Source of the DNA: Helicobacter pylori
GTDB lineage: Bacteria > Campylobacterota > Campylobacteria > Campylobacterales > Helicobacteraceae
Length of the DNA: 64,000 nucleotides
Direction: 5' to 3'
NCBI GenBank assembly: GCA_008032935.1
Contig: CP032039.1
Span: 806,001-870,000 of the forward strand
Shown here: one piece after another, positions 8,942 to 17,610 of the stretch
Numbering within the stretch: the stretch's first letter is position 1
Layout of the letters: every line of letters starts with the position of its first letter
Notes under the pieces: generated by a model
The model's database searches: none
What the model saw: only the letters and a program-made list of their open reading frames with translations
Told to the model about the DNA's origin: nothing
Position numbers and translations under genes: made by a program

Positions 8942-9713
8942 CGACAATCTCGATCCAAAAACCCTTTTAGAAGAAATCATGGCGTTAAGGCCATGGCGTA
9001 AAGGCCCTTTTGAAATTTCTCAAATCAAGATTGATAGCGAATGGGATAGCTCCATTAAATGGAATCTAGTCAAAAACGCCACTCCTTTAAAAGACAAAAT
9101 AGTGGCTGATGTGGGTTGCAATAACGGCTATTACTTGTTTAAGATGCTAGAATATAAGCCTAAAAGTTTGGTGGGGTTTGATCCGGGCGTTTTAGTCAAA
9201 AAACAATTTGAATTTTTAGCCCCCTTTTTTGATAAAGAAAAAAAAATCATTTATGAGTCTTTAGGGGTAGAGGATTTGCATGAAAAATACCCTAACGCTT
9301 TTGATGTCATTTTTTGCTTAGGGGTGCTATACCACAGAAAAAGCCCGCTAGAGGCTTTAAAAGCCTTATATCATGCTTTGAAAATAAAAGGGGAGCTGGT
9401 GTTGGATACGCTTATTGTTGATTCGCCCCTAGACATCGCTCTTTGCCCTAAAAAAACTTATGCTAAAATGAAAAATGTTTATTTTATCCCTAGTGTTAGC
9501 GCACTAAAGGGGTGGTGCGAAAGGGTGGGGTTTGAAAATTTTGAGATTCTTAGCGTTTTAAAGACCACGCCTAAAGAACAGCGTAAAACGGATTTTATTT
9601 TGGGGCAAAGTTTAGAAGATTTTTTGGATAAAACAGATCTCTCTAAAACTTTAGAGGGGTATGACGCTCCTTTGAGAGGGTATTTTAAAATGCTCAAACC
9701 AAGCAAGCTTTAA
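8928..9713 (+). CDS. cmoB: tRNA uridine-34 carboxymethyltransferase CmoB
   Basis: CmoB transfers a carboxymethyl group from carboxy-S-adenosylmethionine to hydroxyuridine 34 of tRNAs, giving the cmo5U wobble base. Evidence: the family motif RPWRKGPFEI followed by IDSEWDSSIKWN near the N-terminus, a Rossmann methyltransferase glycine motif in VADVGCNNGYYLF, and the CLGVLYHRKSPLEAL motif. At 261 residues it is shorter than the ~320-residue E. coli enzyme, mainly at the N-terminus, as is usual in this group. No CmoA gene is adjacent. It overlaps the previous gene by 14 bases. Confidence 0.88.
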   Translation: MLICNDNLDPKTLLEEIMALRPWRKGPFEISQIKIDSEWDSSIKWNLVKNATPLKDKIVADVGCNNGYYLFKMLEYKPKSLVGFDPGVLVKKQFEFLAPFFDKEKKIIYESLGVEDLHEKYPNAFDVIFCLGVLYHRKSPLEALKALYHALKIKGELVLDTLIVDSPLDIALCPKKTYAKMKNVYFIPSVSALKGWCERVGFENFEILSVLKTTPKEQRKTDFILGQSLEDFLDKTDLSKTLEGYDAPLRGYFKMLKPSKL

Positions 9714-9728
9714 TAAAGGATTAAGATA

Positions 9729-10157
9729 GTGCAAGAATCAGTCGTTCGTGTGGATTATGACTCTTTAGAGACTTGTAAGAATTTCAAACCAAGCGTTGGC
9801 ACTGAATTAATCGTTTTAGAAAAAGATATAGCCCATGCGCGTTTCAAGGGCAATGAAAGCATGGTGTATGAAGAAAATTTTGTGCATGCCGGGTTTGTGC
9901 TTATTGCGTGCAATTATGCGGCCTTGTGCGCGTTGAATAAAAGGCACAGCGTGGTGGTTTCTAATAACATCAATTTTTACGCCCCCCTAGAATTGAATCA
10001 AGAAGCGCTCATTAAAGCGCAAGTCATTCAAGATGGCGTGAAAAAAGCTGAAATAAAAATAGAGGCGTTTGTGTTAGACATTCAGGTTTTAGAGGGAATG
10101 ATAGAAATCGTGGTGTTTGATAAAAAGCCTTTTAAATTCAATTTTAAAGAAGAGTAG
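9729..10157 (+). CDS. Hotdog-fold thioesterase-like protein
   Basis: A 142-residue protein, probably HP0420. It starts at a GTG (9729) with AAAGGA eight bases upstream. The pattern of a glycine-containing central helix (VHAGFVLIACNYAALCAL) followed by strands such as SNNINFYAPL and IKAQVI fits a hotdog-fold acyl-thioesterase. Catalytic residues cannot be assigned with certainty. It lies 15 bases after cmoB and 4 bases before the cholesterol glucosyltransferase, so it is part of the same operon; a role in acyl-lipid turnover is only a guess from context. Confidence 0.75.
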   Translation: MQESVVRVDYDSLETCKNFKPSVGTELIVLEKDIAHARFKGNESMVYEENFVHAGFVLIACNYAALCALNKRHSVVVSNNINFYAPLELNQEALIKAQVIQDGVKKAEIKIEAFVLDIQVLEGMIEIVVFDKKPFKFNFKEE

Positions 10158-10161
10158 TTAA

Positions 10162-11330
10162 ATGGTTATTGTTTTAGTCGTGGATAGCTTTAAAGACACC
10201 AGTAATGGCACTTCTATGACGGCGTTTCGTTTTTTTGAAGCGCTGAAAAAAAGAGGGCATGTGATGAGAGTGGTTGCCCCCCATGTGGATAATTTAGGGA
10301 GTGAAGAAGAAGGGTATTACAACCTTAAAGAGCGCTATATCCCCTAGTTACAGAAATTTCACACAAACAACACATCCTTTTTGCTAAACCGGATGAAAAA
10401 ATCTTAAGAAAGGCTTTTAAGGGAGCGGATATGATCCATACTTACTTGCCTTTTTTGCTAGAAAAAACAGCCGTAAAAATCGCGCGAGAAATGCAAGTGC
10501 CTTACATTGGCTCTTTCCATTTACAGCCAGAGCATATTTCTTATAACATGAAATTGGGGCAATTTTCTTGGTTTAACATGATGCTTTTTTCGTGGTTTAA
10601 ATCTTCGCATTACCGCTATATCCACCATATCCATTGCCCATCAAAATTCATTGTAGAAGAATTAGAAAAATACAACTATGGAGGGAAAAAATACGCTATT
10701 TCTAACGGCTTTGATCCCATGTTTAAATTTGAACACCCGCAAAAAAGCCTTTTTGACACCACGCCCTTTAAAATCGCTATGGTAGGGCGCTATTCTAATG
10801 AAAAAAATCAAAGCGTTTTAATCAAAGCGGTTGCTTTAAGCCGATACAAACAAGACATTGTGTTATTACTCAAAGGCAAAGGGCCTGATGAGAAAAAAAT
10901 CAAACTTCTAGCCCAAAAACTAGGCGTAAAAACGGAGTTTGGGTTTGTCAATTCCAATGAATTGTTAGAGATTTTAAAAACTTGCACCCTTTATGTGCAC
11001 ACGGCCAATGTGGAAAGCGAAGCGATTGCGTGCTTGGAAGCCATTAGCGTGGGGATTGTGCCTGTTATCGCTAATAGCCCTTTAAGCGCGACCAGACAAT
11101 TCGCGCTAGATGAACGATCGCTATTTGAACCTAATAACGCTAAAGATTTGAGCGCTAAAATAGACTGGTGGTTAGAAAACAAGCTTGAAAGAGAAAGAAT
11201 GCAAAACGAATACGCTAAAAGCGCTTTAAACTACACTTTAGAAAATTCAGTCATTCAAATTGAAAAAGTTTATGAAGAAGCGATCAGAGATTTTAAAAAT
11301 AACCCCCATCTCTTTAAAACCTTATCATAA
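10162..11330 (+). pseudogene. cgt: Cholesterol alpha-glucosyltransferase, frameshifted
   Basis: This is the GT4-family enzyme (also named capJ, HP0421) that glucosylates host cholesterol taken into the H. pylori membrane, a trait linked to immune evasion. The N-terminal nucleotide-fold half starts MVIVLVVDSFKDTSNGTSMT. The C-terminal half shows GRYSNEKNQSVLIKAV and the donor-binding EAIACLEAISVG motif. At C4 (10341-10344) the frame stops at 10347; adding one C restores continuous reading (YIPLVTEISHK) into the second half and gives 389 residues, the normal length. As read, a truncated 61-residue peptide would be made, and the second half has an internal ATG at 10431. Loss of this gene would matter for the phenotype, so the base count should be confirmed. 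Confidence 0.88.
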
Positions 11331-11344
11331 TGAAAGGATAAAAA

Positions 11345-13192
11345 ATGCAAGAAGTCCATGATTATGGGATTAATTTTTGGAGCAATAACGAATTTAAGAT
11401 AGAAAAAGGGCTGGTTAAAGTTTGTCATGGCAAAAACCCCTCGCTTTTAGAAATCGTTCAAAGCGTGCGCGATAAGGGCTATAGAGGGCCTTTGTTGGTG
11501 CGATTCCCCCATTTGGTGCAAAAACAAATCAAAAGCCTGTTTGATGCGTTTTCTTCAGCGATTAAAGAGTATCAATACAGCGGGGCTTTTAAGGCGGTTT
11601 TCCCTTTAAAAGTCAATCAAATGCCCTCGTTTGTTTTCCCTTTAGTGCAGGGGGCTAAGGGTTTGAATTACGGCTTAGAAGCCGGGAGCAAGTCTGAACT
11701 CATCATTGCGATGAGTTACACTAACCCTAAAGCCCCTATCACCGTGAATGGCTTTAAAGACAAAGAAATGATTGAGCTTGGCTTTATCGCTAAAAGCATG
11801 CAGCATGAGATCACTTTAACGATTGAGGGTTTGAATGAATTAAAAACCATTATCGCCGTGGCTAAACAAAACGATTTTGTAGCATGCCCTAAAATTGGCA
11901 TTCGCATCCGTTTGCACAGCGCTGGCACTGGCGTTTGGGCAAAGAGTGGGGGGATCAATTCTAAATTTGGCCTTAGTAGCACGGAAGTTTTAGAAGCGAT
12001 GCGCCTTTTAGAAGAAAACGACTTACTAGAGCATTTCCACATGATACATTTCCACATAGGCTCTCAAATCAGCGATATTTCGCCCTTAAAAAAGGCTTTA
12101 AGAGAAGCGGGTAACTTGTATGCAGAATTGCGTAAAATGGGCGCTAAAAATCTTAATAGCGTGAATATTGGAGGGGGGTTAGCCGTAGAATACACCCAAC
12201 ACAAGCACCACCAAGACAAGAACTACACTTTAGAAGAATTCAGCGCTGATGTGGTGTTTTTATTGAGGGAAATTGTGAAAAATAAGCAAGAAATCGAGCC
12301 GGATATTTTCATTGAATCAGGCCGTTATATTTCCGCTAACCATGCCGTTTTAGTGGCCCCTGTGTTAGAATTGTTTTCGCATGAATACAATGAAAAATCC
12401 CTAAAAATCAAAGAAAATAATAACCCTCCCTTGATTGATGAAATGCTAGATTTGCTCGCTAATATCAATGAAAAAAACGCCATTGAATACTTGCATGATA
12501 GTTTTGATCACACCGAGTCGCTATTCACGCTTTTTGATTTGGGCTATATTGATTTGATTGACAGGAGCAACACTGAAGTTTTAGCGCATTTGATCGTCAA
12601 AAAAGCGGTGCAATTGCTTTATGTCAAGGATCATAACGATATTTTACGCATTCAAGAGCAAGTCCAAGAGCGCTATTTATTGAATTGCTCGTTTTTCCAA
12701 AGCTTGCCAGATTATTGGGGCTTGAGACAGAATTTCCCGGTCATGCCCTTGAATAAATTAGATGAAAAGCCCACCAGGAGCGCGAGCTTGTGGGATATTA
12801 CTTGCGATAGCGATGGGGAAATCGCTTTTGATTCCACAAAGCCCTTGTTTTTGCACGATATAGACATAGATGAAGAAGAATACTTTTTAGCGTTCTTTTT
12901 AGTGGGAGCGTATCAAGAAGTTTTAGGCATGAAGCACAATTTATTCACGCACCCTACGGAATTTAGCGTGGTTTTTGATGAAAAAGGCGATTATGAAGTG
13001 GAAGATATTTGCGAAGCCCAAACGATTTTAGACGTGTTAGACGATTTGGACTATGACACTAAAGAAATTGAGCGCCTTTTAAAACAAAAAATTGAAGACA
13101 ACAACCAACTGGACATGGAAGAAAAGAAAGAAATCATGGGGCGCTTGTATGTCATGCTGAGCGAAAATGGGTATTTGCGCACGATTTCTTAA
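11345..13192 (+). CDS. speA: Biosynthetic arginine decarboxylase
   Basis: A PLP-dependent fold-III decarboxylase that makes agmatine from arginine. It carries the PLP-lysine region FPLKVNQ (near residue 90), HFHIGSQ, VNIGGGLAVEY, ESGRYISANHA and the C-terminal CDSDGEI motif with the active-site cysteine. It is 615 residues, in the usual range for SpeA. The ATG follows AAAGGA at 11335-11340. It lies 14 bases after the glucosyltransferase and is the last gene before the accessory block. Confidence 0.94.
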   Translation: MQEVHDYGINFWSNNEFKIEKGLVKVCHGKNPSLLEIVQSVRDKGYRGPLLVRFPHLVQKQIKSLFDAFSSAIKEYQYSGAFKAVFPLKVNQMPSFVFPLVQGAKGLNYGLEAGSKSELIIAMSYTNPKAPITVNGFKDKEMIELGFIAKSMQHEITLTIEGLNELKTIIAVAKQNDFVACPKIGIRIRLHSAGTGVWAKSGGINSKFGLSSTEVLEAMRLLEENDLLEHFHMIHFHIGSQISDISPLKKALREAGNLYAELRKMGAKNLNSVNIGGGLAVEYTQHKHHQDKNYTLEEFSADVVFLLREIVKNKQEIEPDIFIESGRYISANHAVLVAPVLELFSHEYNEKSLKIKENNNPPLIDEMLDLLANINEKNAIEYLHDSFDHTESLFTLFDLGYIDLIDRSNTEVLAHLIVKKAVQLLYVKDHNDILRIQEQVQERYLLNCSFFQSLPDYWGLRQNFPVMPLNKLDEKPTRSASLWDITCDSDGEIAFDSTKPLFLHDIDIDEEEYFLAFFLVGAYQEVLGMKHNLFTHPTEFSVVFDEKGDYEVEDICEAQTILDVLDDLDYDTKEIERLLKQKIEDNNQLDMEEKKEIMGRLYVMLSENGYLRTIS

Positions 13193-13329
13193 GAGAACGC
13201 TATAAATTGGTTATAACGCTTTTTAACTTTAATCAATAGAAAACCTTACTAATCAATAAAAGAGCGTTAAAACTAAAATAAGCAAGCAAATTGAAAAATA
13301 AAGATACAAGAAAAAAAAGAGAGATTAAA

Positions 13330-13360
13330 AAAAAAGAGCCTCCCCACTAGGAGTGGGGGG
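13330..13360 (-). terminator. Strong terminator for the minus-strand accessory operon
   Basis: On the minus strand, CCCCACT-CCT-AGTGGGG forms a GC-rich hairpin followed by a run of T. It begins three bases after the stop of the 299-aa gene. Confidence 0.85.
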
Positions 13361-13362
13361 GG

Positions 13363-14262
13363 TTATTCTTTTAACTCCGCCTCCTCTTTATCTAAATTAG
13401 CGAGATGCTCATCAACCTCTTTAGCAGTTGCTAGTCCAATATTATTAAAAATGTCTTTTAACAAATTTTCAGTAAGACCCGCACAGCTTAAGCCATATTT
13501 ATTGATACCGCCATCGCAAAGCAATTGAGCGATAAACAACGCCTCATTTTTGTTTCTAGGTAAAGTCGTAGCCCAAAAACCATCAGGGGAAAAATCGTTA
13601 AGTTCTTTTTCAAACTCCTTATTACCCTCCGCATACTCTTTAATCACGCCACAGAATAAAGTCGTTCCAACTCTATCCAAGTGGTCTAGTGTCTCAATCT
13701 CGCATTTTTCCTCATCTCGGTTATCAATCATAGCACGCCACTCCGCATCGCTGTGTCTATTTAGCCCTTTAGCGTTAGCAAGAGCGGTAAGAATGATAGC
13801 AGACGCTTGATTACCACTACCCTCAAAAAACATGGGAGATAATAACGCACCGAGCCTACTTTTTCTCTCGCTTAAAGTATAATCCTCCGCAATAATCTCA
13901 AAGCTAGTCTTATCATCAGTAGTCTTAAATCCAAAAGCGAGTTTAAACCTATCCTCTTTCTCTTTGGGAGTAGTAGTTCTTTCTTTAACACTCGGTCCGC
14001 TAGTTACCACTTTAACGCCATCTAAAATGTCCGCTTTTTCGTTTTCAGCGTGAAGTCTCATATGCTCGGTCAATGGAACTTTATTGAACCACTTTAAGAA
14101 TTTTTCGCTATTGAAAGCGTAAGTGGCTTCGTTGCCTTTTTGGCTTCTTAAGGTTACACGATTAAACCCAATACTAATGACTTTAGCCTCCACCACTTTG
14201 TTATTGATCGTGGCTTTGACTGACGCCCCTACTTTTAATTTATTTTCATTTTGAAAACCCAT
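13363..14262 (-). CDS. Unknown 299-aa accessory protein
   Basis: I do not recognise a family beyond a likely match to the H. pylori locus HP0423. The first ~60 residues (KLKVGASVKATINNK, then VISIGFNRVTL) look like a small beta-barrel of the kind seen in RNA- or protein-binding KOW/SH3 folds. The rest is mixed, with an alanine-rich stretch near residues 150-170 and an acidic C-terminus (KEEAELKE). The ATG has AAGGAG seven bases before it. It is last in the minus-strand operon and is followed by a strong terminator. A 114-base gap separates it from the gene upstream, with a possible promoter of its own there. Confidence 0.75.
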   Translation of the reverse strand: MGFQNENKLKVGASVKATINNKVVEAKVISIGFNRVTLRSQKGNEATYAFNSEKFLKWFNKVPLTEHMRLHAENEKADILDGVKVVTSGPSVKERTTTPKEKEDRFKLAFGFKTTDDKTSFEIIAEDYTLSERKSRLGALLSPMFFEGSGNQASAIILTALANAKGLNRHSDAEWRAMIDNRDEEKCEIETLDHLDRVGTTLFCGVIKEYAEGNKEFEKELNDFSPDGFWATTLPRNKNEALFIAQLLCDGGINKYGLSCAGLTENLLKDIFNNIGLATAKEVDEHLANLDKEEAELKE

Positions 14263-14376
14263 AAAATACTCCTTGGTAAAAATTTGTTTTAAATTCCGCT
14301 ATAATCGGTCGTTCAATGTTTTTTAGTGTTTCTATCTTTTTGGCATGGCTTGTTCCTCCTTGTTGTGGGGTGAATT

Positions 14377-14874
14377 TTATTTAAAATTTCCATGTCTATT
14401 GCCTTTAAGATCGTTTTGAAGGCGGTAAGCGCTATTAAAAATACAGCCGGTCAATATTTCTTCAATTTGCGATAATTCCGCATTTTTTAGCGCTTCTCTA
14501 GGCGTTTCAATGATCAGTTTAGTTTGCGATAATCGCACCCACTCTAACGCTTGCTCTCTAGATTTAAAACTCCCCAATTTCCCAATATGGTTGAGAAACT
14601 GCTCGCTCATGGGTCTATCCATGTCAATCACAAGATGAAAGGTAACATAAAGCGACTGAACGCTCAAAGAATCCCCAACAATAAAGGTAAAATCAAGCGT
14701 GTCATCAAGCGTGTTATGCTGGATATTGTCTATTAACGCATAGTTAAGCTCTAATTTTTCTACTTGCTTTATCGCTATTACGATGTCTTTAGAAAGAGAA
14801 GCACTAATCGTTTCTAATTGTTTTAACAAATCTTTAGGCGGGATAGAACCACGCTCTATATCAGCGTCTATCAC
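14377..14874 (-). CDS. C-terminal part of a gene split by a 35-bp repeat
   Basis: A 165-residue frame whose only in-frame start is a GTG with no convincing ribosome site. Removing one copy of the 35-bp repeat at its 5' edge joins it in frame with the 459-aa gene upstream (…LSVIDADIERGSI…), giving about 621 residues. I therefore read it as the C-terminal domain of that protein and not as an independent gene. It is helix-rich (KDLLKQLETISASLSK near the start) with a central strand-rich part (FTFIVGDSLSV). No known domain is recognised. It probably corresponds to part of HP0424. Confidence 0.6.
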   Translation of the reverse strand: MIDADIERGSIPPKDLLKQLETISASLSKDIVIAIKQVEKLELNYALIDNIQHNTLDDTLDFTFIVGDSLSVQSLYVTFHLVIDMDRPMSEQFLNHIGKLGSFKSREQALEWVRLSQTKLIIETPREALKNAELSQIEEILTGCIFNSAYRLQNDLKGNRHGNFK

Positions 14875-14955
14875 GCTTTAAATCGTTCTTTTATCCACTA
14901 TCTTATCACGCTTAAAATCGCTCTTTTATCCACTGCCTTATTACGCTTTAAATCG
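14869..14955 (-). repeat. 35-bp tandem repeat at the gene junction (2.5 copies)
   Basis: Copies begin at 14869, 14904 and 14939 (the last is partial), each starting TATCACGCTT or a close variant in plus-strand reading and containing CTTTTATCCACT. A period of 35 is not divisible by three, so copy number controls whether the flanking frames are fused or split. Confidence 0.88.
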
Positions 14956-16277
14956 TTAGCGATTTTGTTGATTTGAAGGTTTTGTTTGTAGCTTTGTTTT
15001 GACGCTCTCTCTTTTTCTCGCCATTCAATGACTTCCCTCTCTTCTTGTTCTATGTCTGCAACATCAAAGATTTTAGGAAAACCATAACGATTTTTTTTCG
15101 CTCTGATAAAACTTTTAATACTATCTTCAAGATGCTCGCGAAAATCATCAAAACCATCGCTAGATTGCGGCATATAAAGCGCTTCTATTTGAGTTTTAGC
15201 TATTTCATTAAACTCTATGCCGTTATGTTTATCAGGGTGTTTTGAAAAGAATGCAGCTAGCTTGTTTTTTAAAGCATTGAGAGATTGTTCTAATTGATTG
15301 GGCGTTGAGAATTTGATGTCTGAAAAGCTGTCTTGTGTTTTGTTAAAGTCCTTACCCGGTGAAGCGTTGATCAATTCTATAGGGCATTTGCTCTCACAAT
15401 AACAGATCGCTTGTTGGTTAAATATTTGCGCTAACACCAATAAATAGTCCCTTAAATTAAATACGATAGTAGGCTCATTGGCGAACACCAAAAAGCTTAT
15501 TTCTTCATCGGGTAAAAAAGGATTTTGTGGGCTGTCTTTTAAAGAGTTAAGTGCTTGAACAAACCCTATAAAATCACGCTTACCCTCTAAATACGATTGC
15601 AACTTTTTCGCTCTTTCTGTATTTTGCTTGGGGGTGTATCGGTATTTAGCGACAAACTCCTTACTAGACATAAAGTCTTTCACGCTCGCCTTAGCGTTAT
15701 TCTTAAAAAATCTATCCATAAAATGCTTCCCCAATAAAAAACAAAACCTCCTATAAAGGTAATTATTGCCTTTAAAGAAGTCCTTAATCAAAATGGGTTT
15801 ATCCCAATCCACTTTAACAGATTTGTCCTGCCAATAGAGTAAGCGCGTTTTTAACTGAGCTAGTTTATCAGCGCTAGATTGAATGCAACCGCTTTTAGTT
15901 GCCCCTATCAGTAATTTTTGCTCATTATGATTGAAATCTCTGTAAAAAGCGTCTTTAAAGGGTTTAAAGGCTGAGATGATCCCAAAAGGTAGTCCGCTTT
16001 TGATTTTCTCACACGCCTTTTTAAGATCGCCGTTTCCAATCGTTTCGCTCCCAATAGCAGAAGTCTTTGTGTTAGAAACTGCAATGGCGCTGTTTTTAGT
16101 TTTAGAGGCTTTCTCCCTCCTAATGATCTCCTTAACGAATCGCTTCGTTTTATTTTGAGCCACTTCCCTAGCCACAAAATCCTTTTCAAAATCTTGTAAC
16201 AAATAGTAGTATCTGGTTGGATTCCCGCTCTCATCATTCAATAACAATAAAAAATCATAATCCAAATAACATGTCAA
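14898..16277 (-). CDS. Unknown 459-aa protein with J-domain-like HPDK motif (split gene, N-terminal part)
   Basis: The ATG at 16275-16277 follows AAAGGA at a good distance. No full-length family is recognised. Residues about 340-375 read LKNKLAAFFSKHPDKH, then FNEIAKTQIEAL, which resembles helix II, the HPD loop and helix III of a DnaJ J-domain. The remainder is basic and helix-rich. The frame ends inside the 35-bp tandem repeat, and with one repeat fewer it would run on into the 165-residue frame downstream. It sits between the DHH protein and the 299-aa gene in one operon. The J-domain reading is by eye and needs a profile search. Confidence 0.7.
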   Translation of the reverse strand: MTCYLDYDFLLLLNDESGNPTRYYYLLQDFEKDFVAREVAQNKTKRFVKEIIRREKASKTKNSAIAVSNTKTSAIGSETIGNGDLKKACEKIKSGLPFGIISAFKPFKDAFYRDFNHNEQKLLIGATKSGCIQSSADKLAQLKTRLLYWQDKSVKVDWDKPILIKDFFKGNNYLYRRFCFLLGKHFMDRFFKNNAKASVKDFMSSKEFVAKYRYTPKQNTERAKKLQSYLEGKRDFIGFVQALNSLKDSPQNPFLPDEEISFLVFANEPTIVFNLRDYLLVLAQIFNQQAICYCESKCPIELINASPGKDFNKTQDSFSDIKFSTPNQLEQSLNALKNKLAAFFSKHPDKHNGIEFNEIAKTQIEALYMPQSSDGFDDFREHLEDSIKSFIRAKKNRYGFPKIFDVADIEQEEREVIEWREKERASKQSYKQNLQINKIANDLKRNKAVDKRAILSVIR

Positions 16278-16315
16278 GTCCTTTTTTTTAAATTCAGCCT
16301 TAGCGTTATTTGACT

Positions 16316-17569
16316 TTATAAGGCTTGTAAGCTTTTGATTACTTTTTTAAAATCCTCTTTTGCAAAGCTCAACCCAAAAGCTTCCTCATGCCCGCCAGCT
16401 TGTATTAAAGGAATGGTTTTAATCTGGCTTAAAAAATTCCCACCACCTCTAGCGCTACCGCTATACCCGTCTTTATTGTCTCTATAGATACAAAGGGAGC
16501 GATTGGAAGGGTATTTTTTTAAAAAGTTATTAGCCACTAAACCGCTAACACCTACTTTAATAGAACAGCTTTCATCTAAAAGAGCCACTAATATTTTGTT
16601 ACAAGAAAAAATTTGAGCGTTTTCTTCGCTTTCTTTCACCATTTTCTTTTTAATGTCGTTGTATCTTTTGAATTCCTTAACATTAAAGACGCTTAAATGC
16701 GGATCGTTTATGGGGTTGAAATGTTTTAAAACCAGATAATGCAAATAGCTATCATAACAACCCTTAAACTCTCTAGCCCCACTCAAACGGCTTAAAGCGT
16801 TGATATAGTTGATGCAATTAAAACCGTATAAGTTAGAAATTCCATCTAAATCGTCTTGGGCTAAAGAAAAGTCTTTATCTTTGAAAAAGCATTTAATGCG
16901 CTCATGTTTAGCTTGCGCTAAATTCAAAACCATATCCAAATTATCCCCATTATCTAAATCAATGCGATCGCTTAAAAGCGTGATAGCGATCAATTCTTCT
17001 TCTAAAGGAGTGGTTTGTATTTGAAAGATTTGACTAAACACTAAAGCGCTTGTGAAAGCCCCGCTATAATAGTTGGCGTCTTTTTCATCATTCAGGTTAA
17101 TGTAGGCGATTTTATTTCCATCAATCCAATCAACTTCAAAACTCTTATGGTGGTCTGTGATGATGCATTGTTCAAAACGCTCTAATAAGATTTCTTGTAA
17201 TTCGGTGTTAGCGGCCAAATCCGCCCCTAAATCAGCGCTAAACAATAAGGGGTCTTTTTGAAATTGGTTTTTAATGCAATCTAGGCTGACTAATTGGTTG
17301 GTTTTAGGGTTAAAGATACAAGGTTTAGACAATAAATCGTTTAGGGCTAAATCAGTGAAACCATAGCCATGTGCATTCCTTAAGGGGCTAAAGAAAAAGA
17401 AATCTTTAATACCCAATCTGTAACACATAGACATTAAAACGCTGCCAGCTAACATGCCATCACAATCATTATCTGTATAGAAAACAATGGGGCGATGGCG
17501 CTTGACTTCTTCTAAGAAGTCTTTAAAAATCCTTTTCTTTGACATCTTTAATAGCTCTTTTTTAGGCAT
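16316..17569 (-). CDS. DHH-family phosphoesterase (RecJ-like)
   Basis: A 417-residue member of the DHH superfamily, which includes RecJ exonuclease and small-RNA or cyclic-nucleotide phosphodiesterases. Metal-binding motifs are in order: YTDNDCDGMLAG (motif I, residues 32-43), SADLGAD (motif II), ITDHHKS (the DHH triad), and a DHHA1-like end with GSARGGG and AGGHEEAFG. All key Asp and His residues appear intact. The start follows AGAGGTGA. It is shorter than RecJ (~570) and lacks a clear OB fold, so nanoRNA or nucleotide-messenger hydrolysis is as likely as DNA trimming. Its partner upstream is a GmrSD-type protein, suggesting a defence role. Confidence 0.88.
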   Translation of the reverse strand: MPKKELLKMSKKRIFKDFLEEVKRHRPIVFYTDNDCDGMLAGSVLMSMCYRLGIKDFFFFSPLRNAHGYGFTDLALNDLLSKPCIFNPKTNQLVSLDCIKNQFQKDPLLFSADLGADLAANTELQEILLERFEQCIITDHHKSFEVDWIDGNKIAYINLNDEKDANYYSGAFTSALVFSQIFQIQTTPLEEELIAITLLSDRIDLDNGDNLDMVLNLAQAKHERIKCFFKDKDFSLAQDDLDGISNLYGFNCINYINALSRLSGAREFKGCYDSYLHYLVLKHFNPINDPHLSVFNVKEFKRYNDIKKKMVKESEENAQIFSCNKILVALLDESCSIKVGVSGLVANNFLKKYPSNRSLCIYRDNKDGYSGSARGGGNFLSQIKTIPLIQAGGHEEAFGLSFAKEDFKKVIKSLQAL

Positions 17570-17610
17570 TGATCACCTCTTTGTTGTTTTTGATGCTTGA
17601 TGATTTTCAA

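Noticed and set aside
10431-11330. Independent gene for the second half of the cholesterol glucosyltransferase
   Set aside because: The two halves join exactly with one added C and match a 389-residue enzyme, so it is one broken gene.
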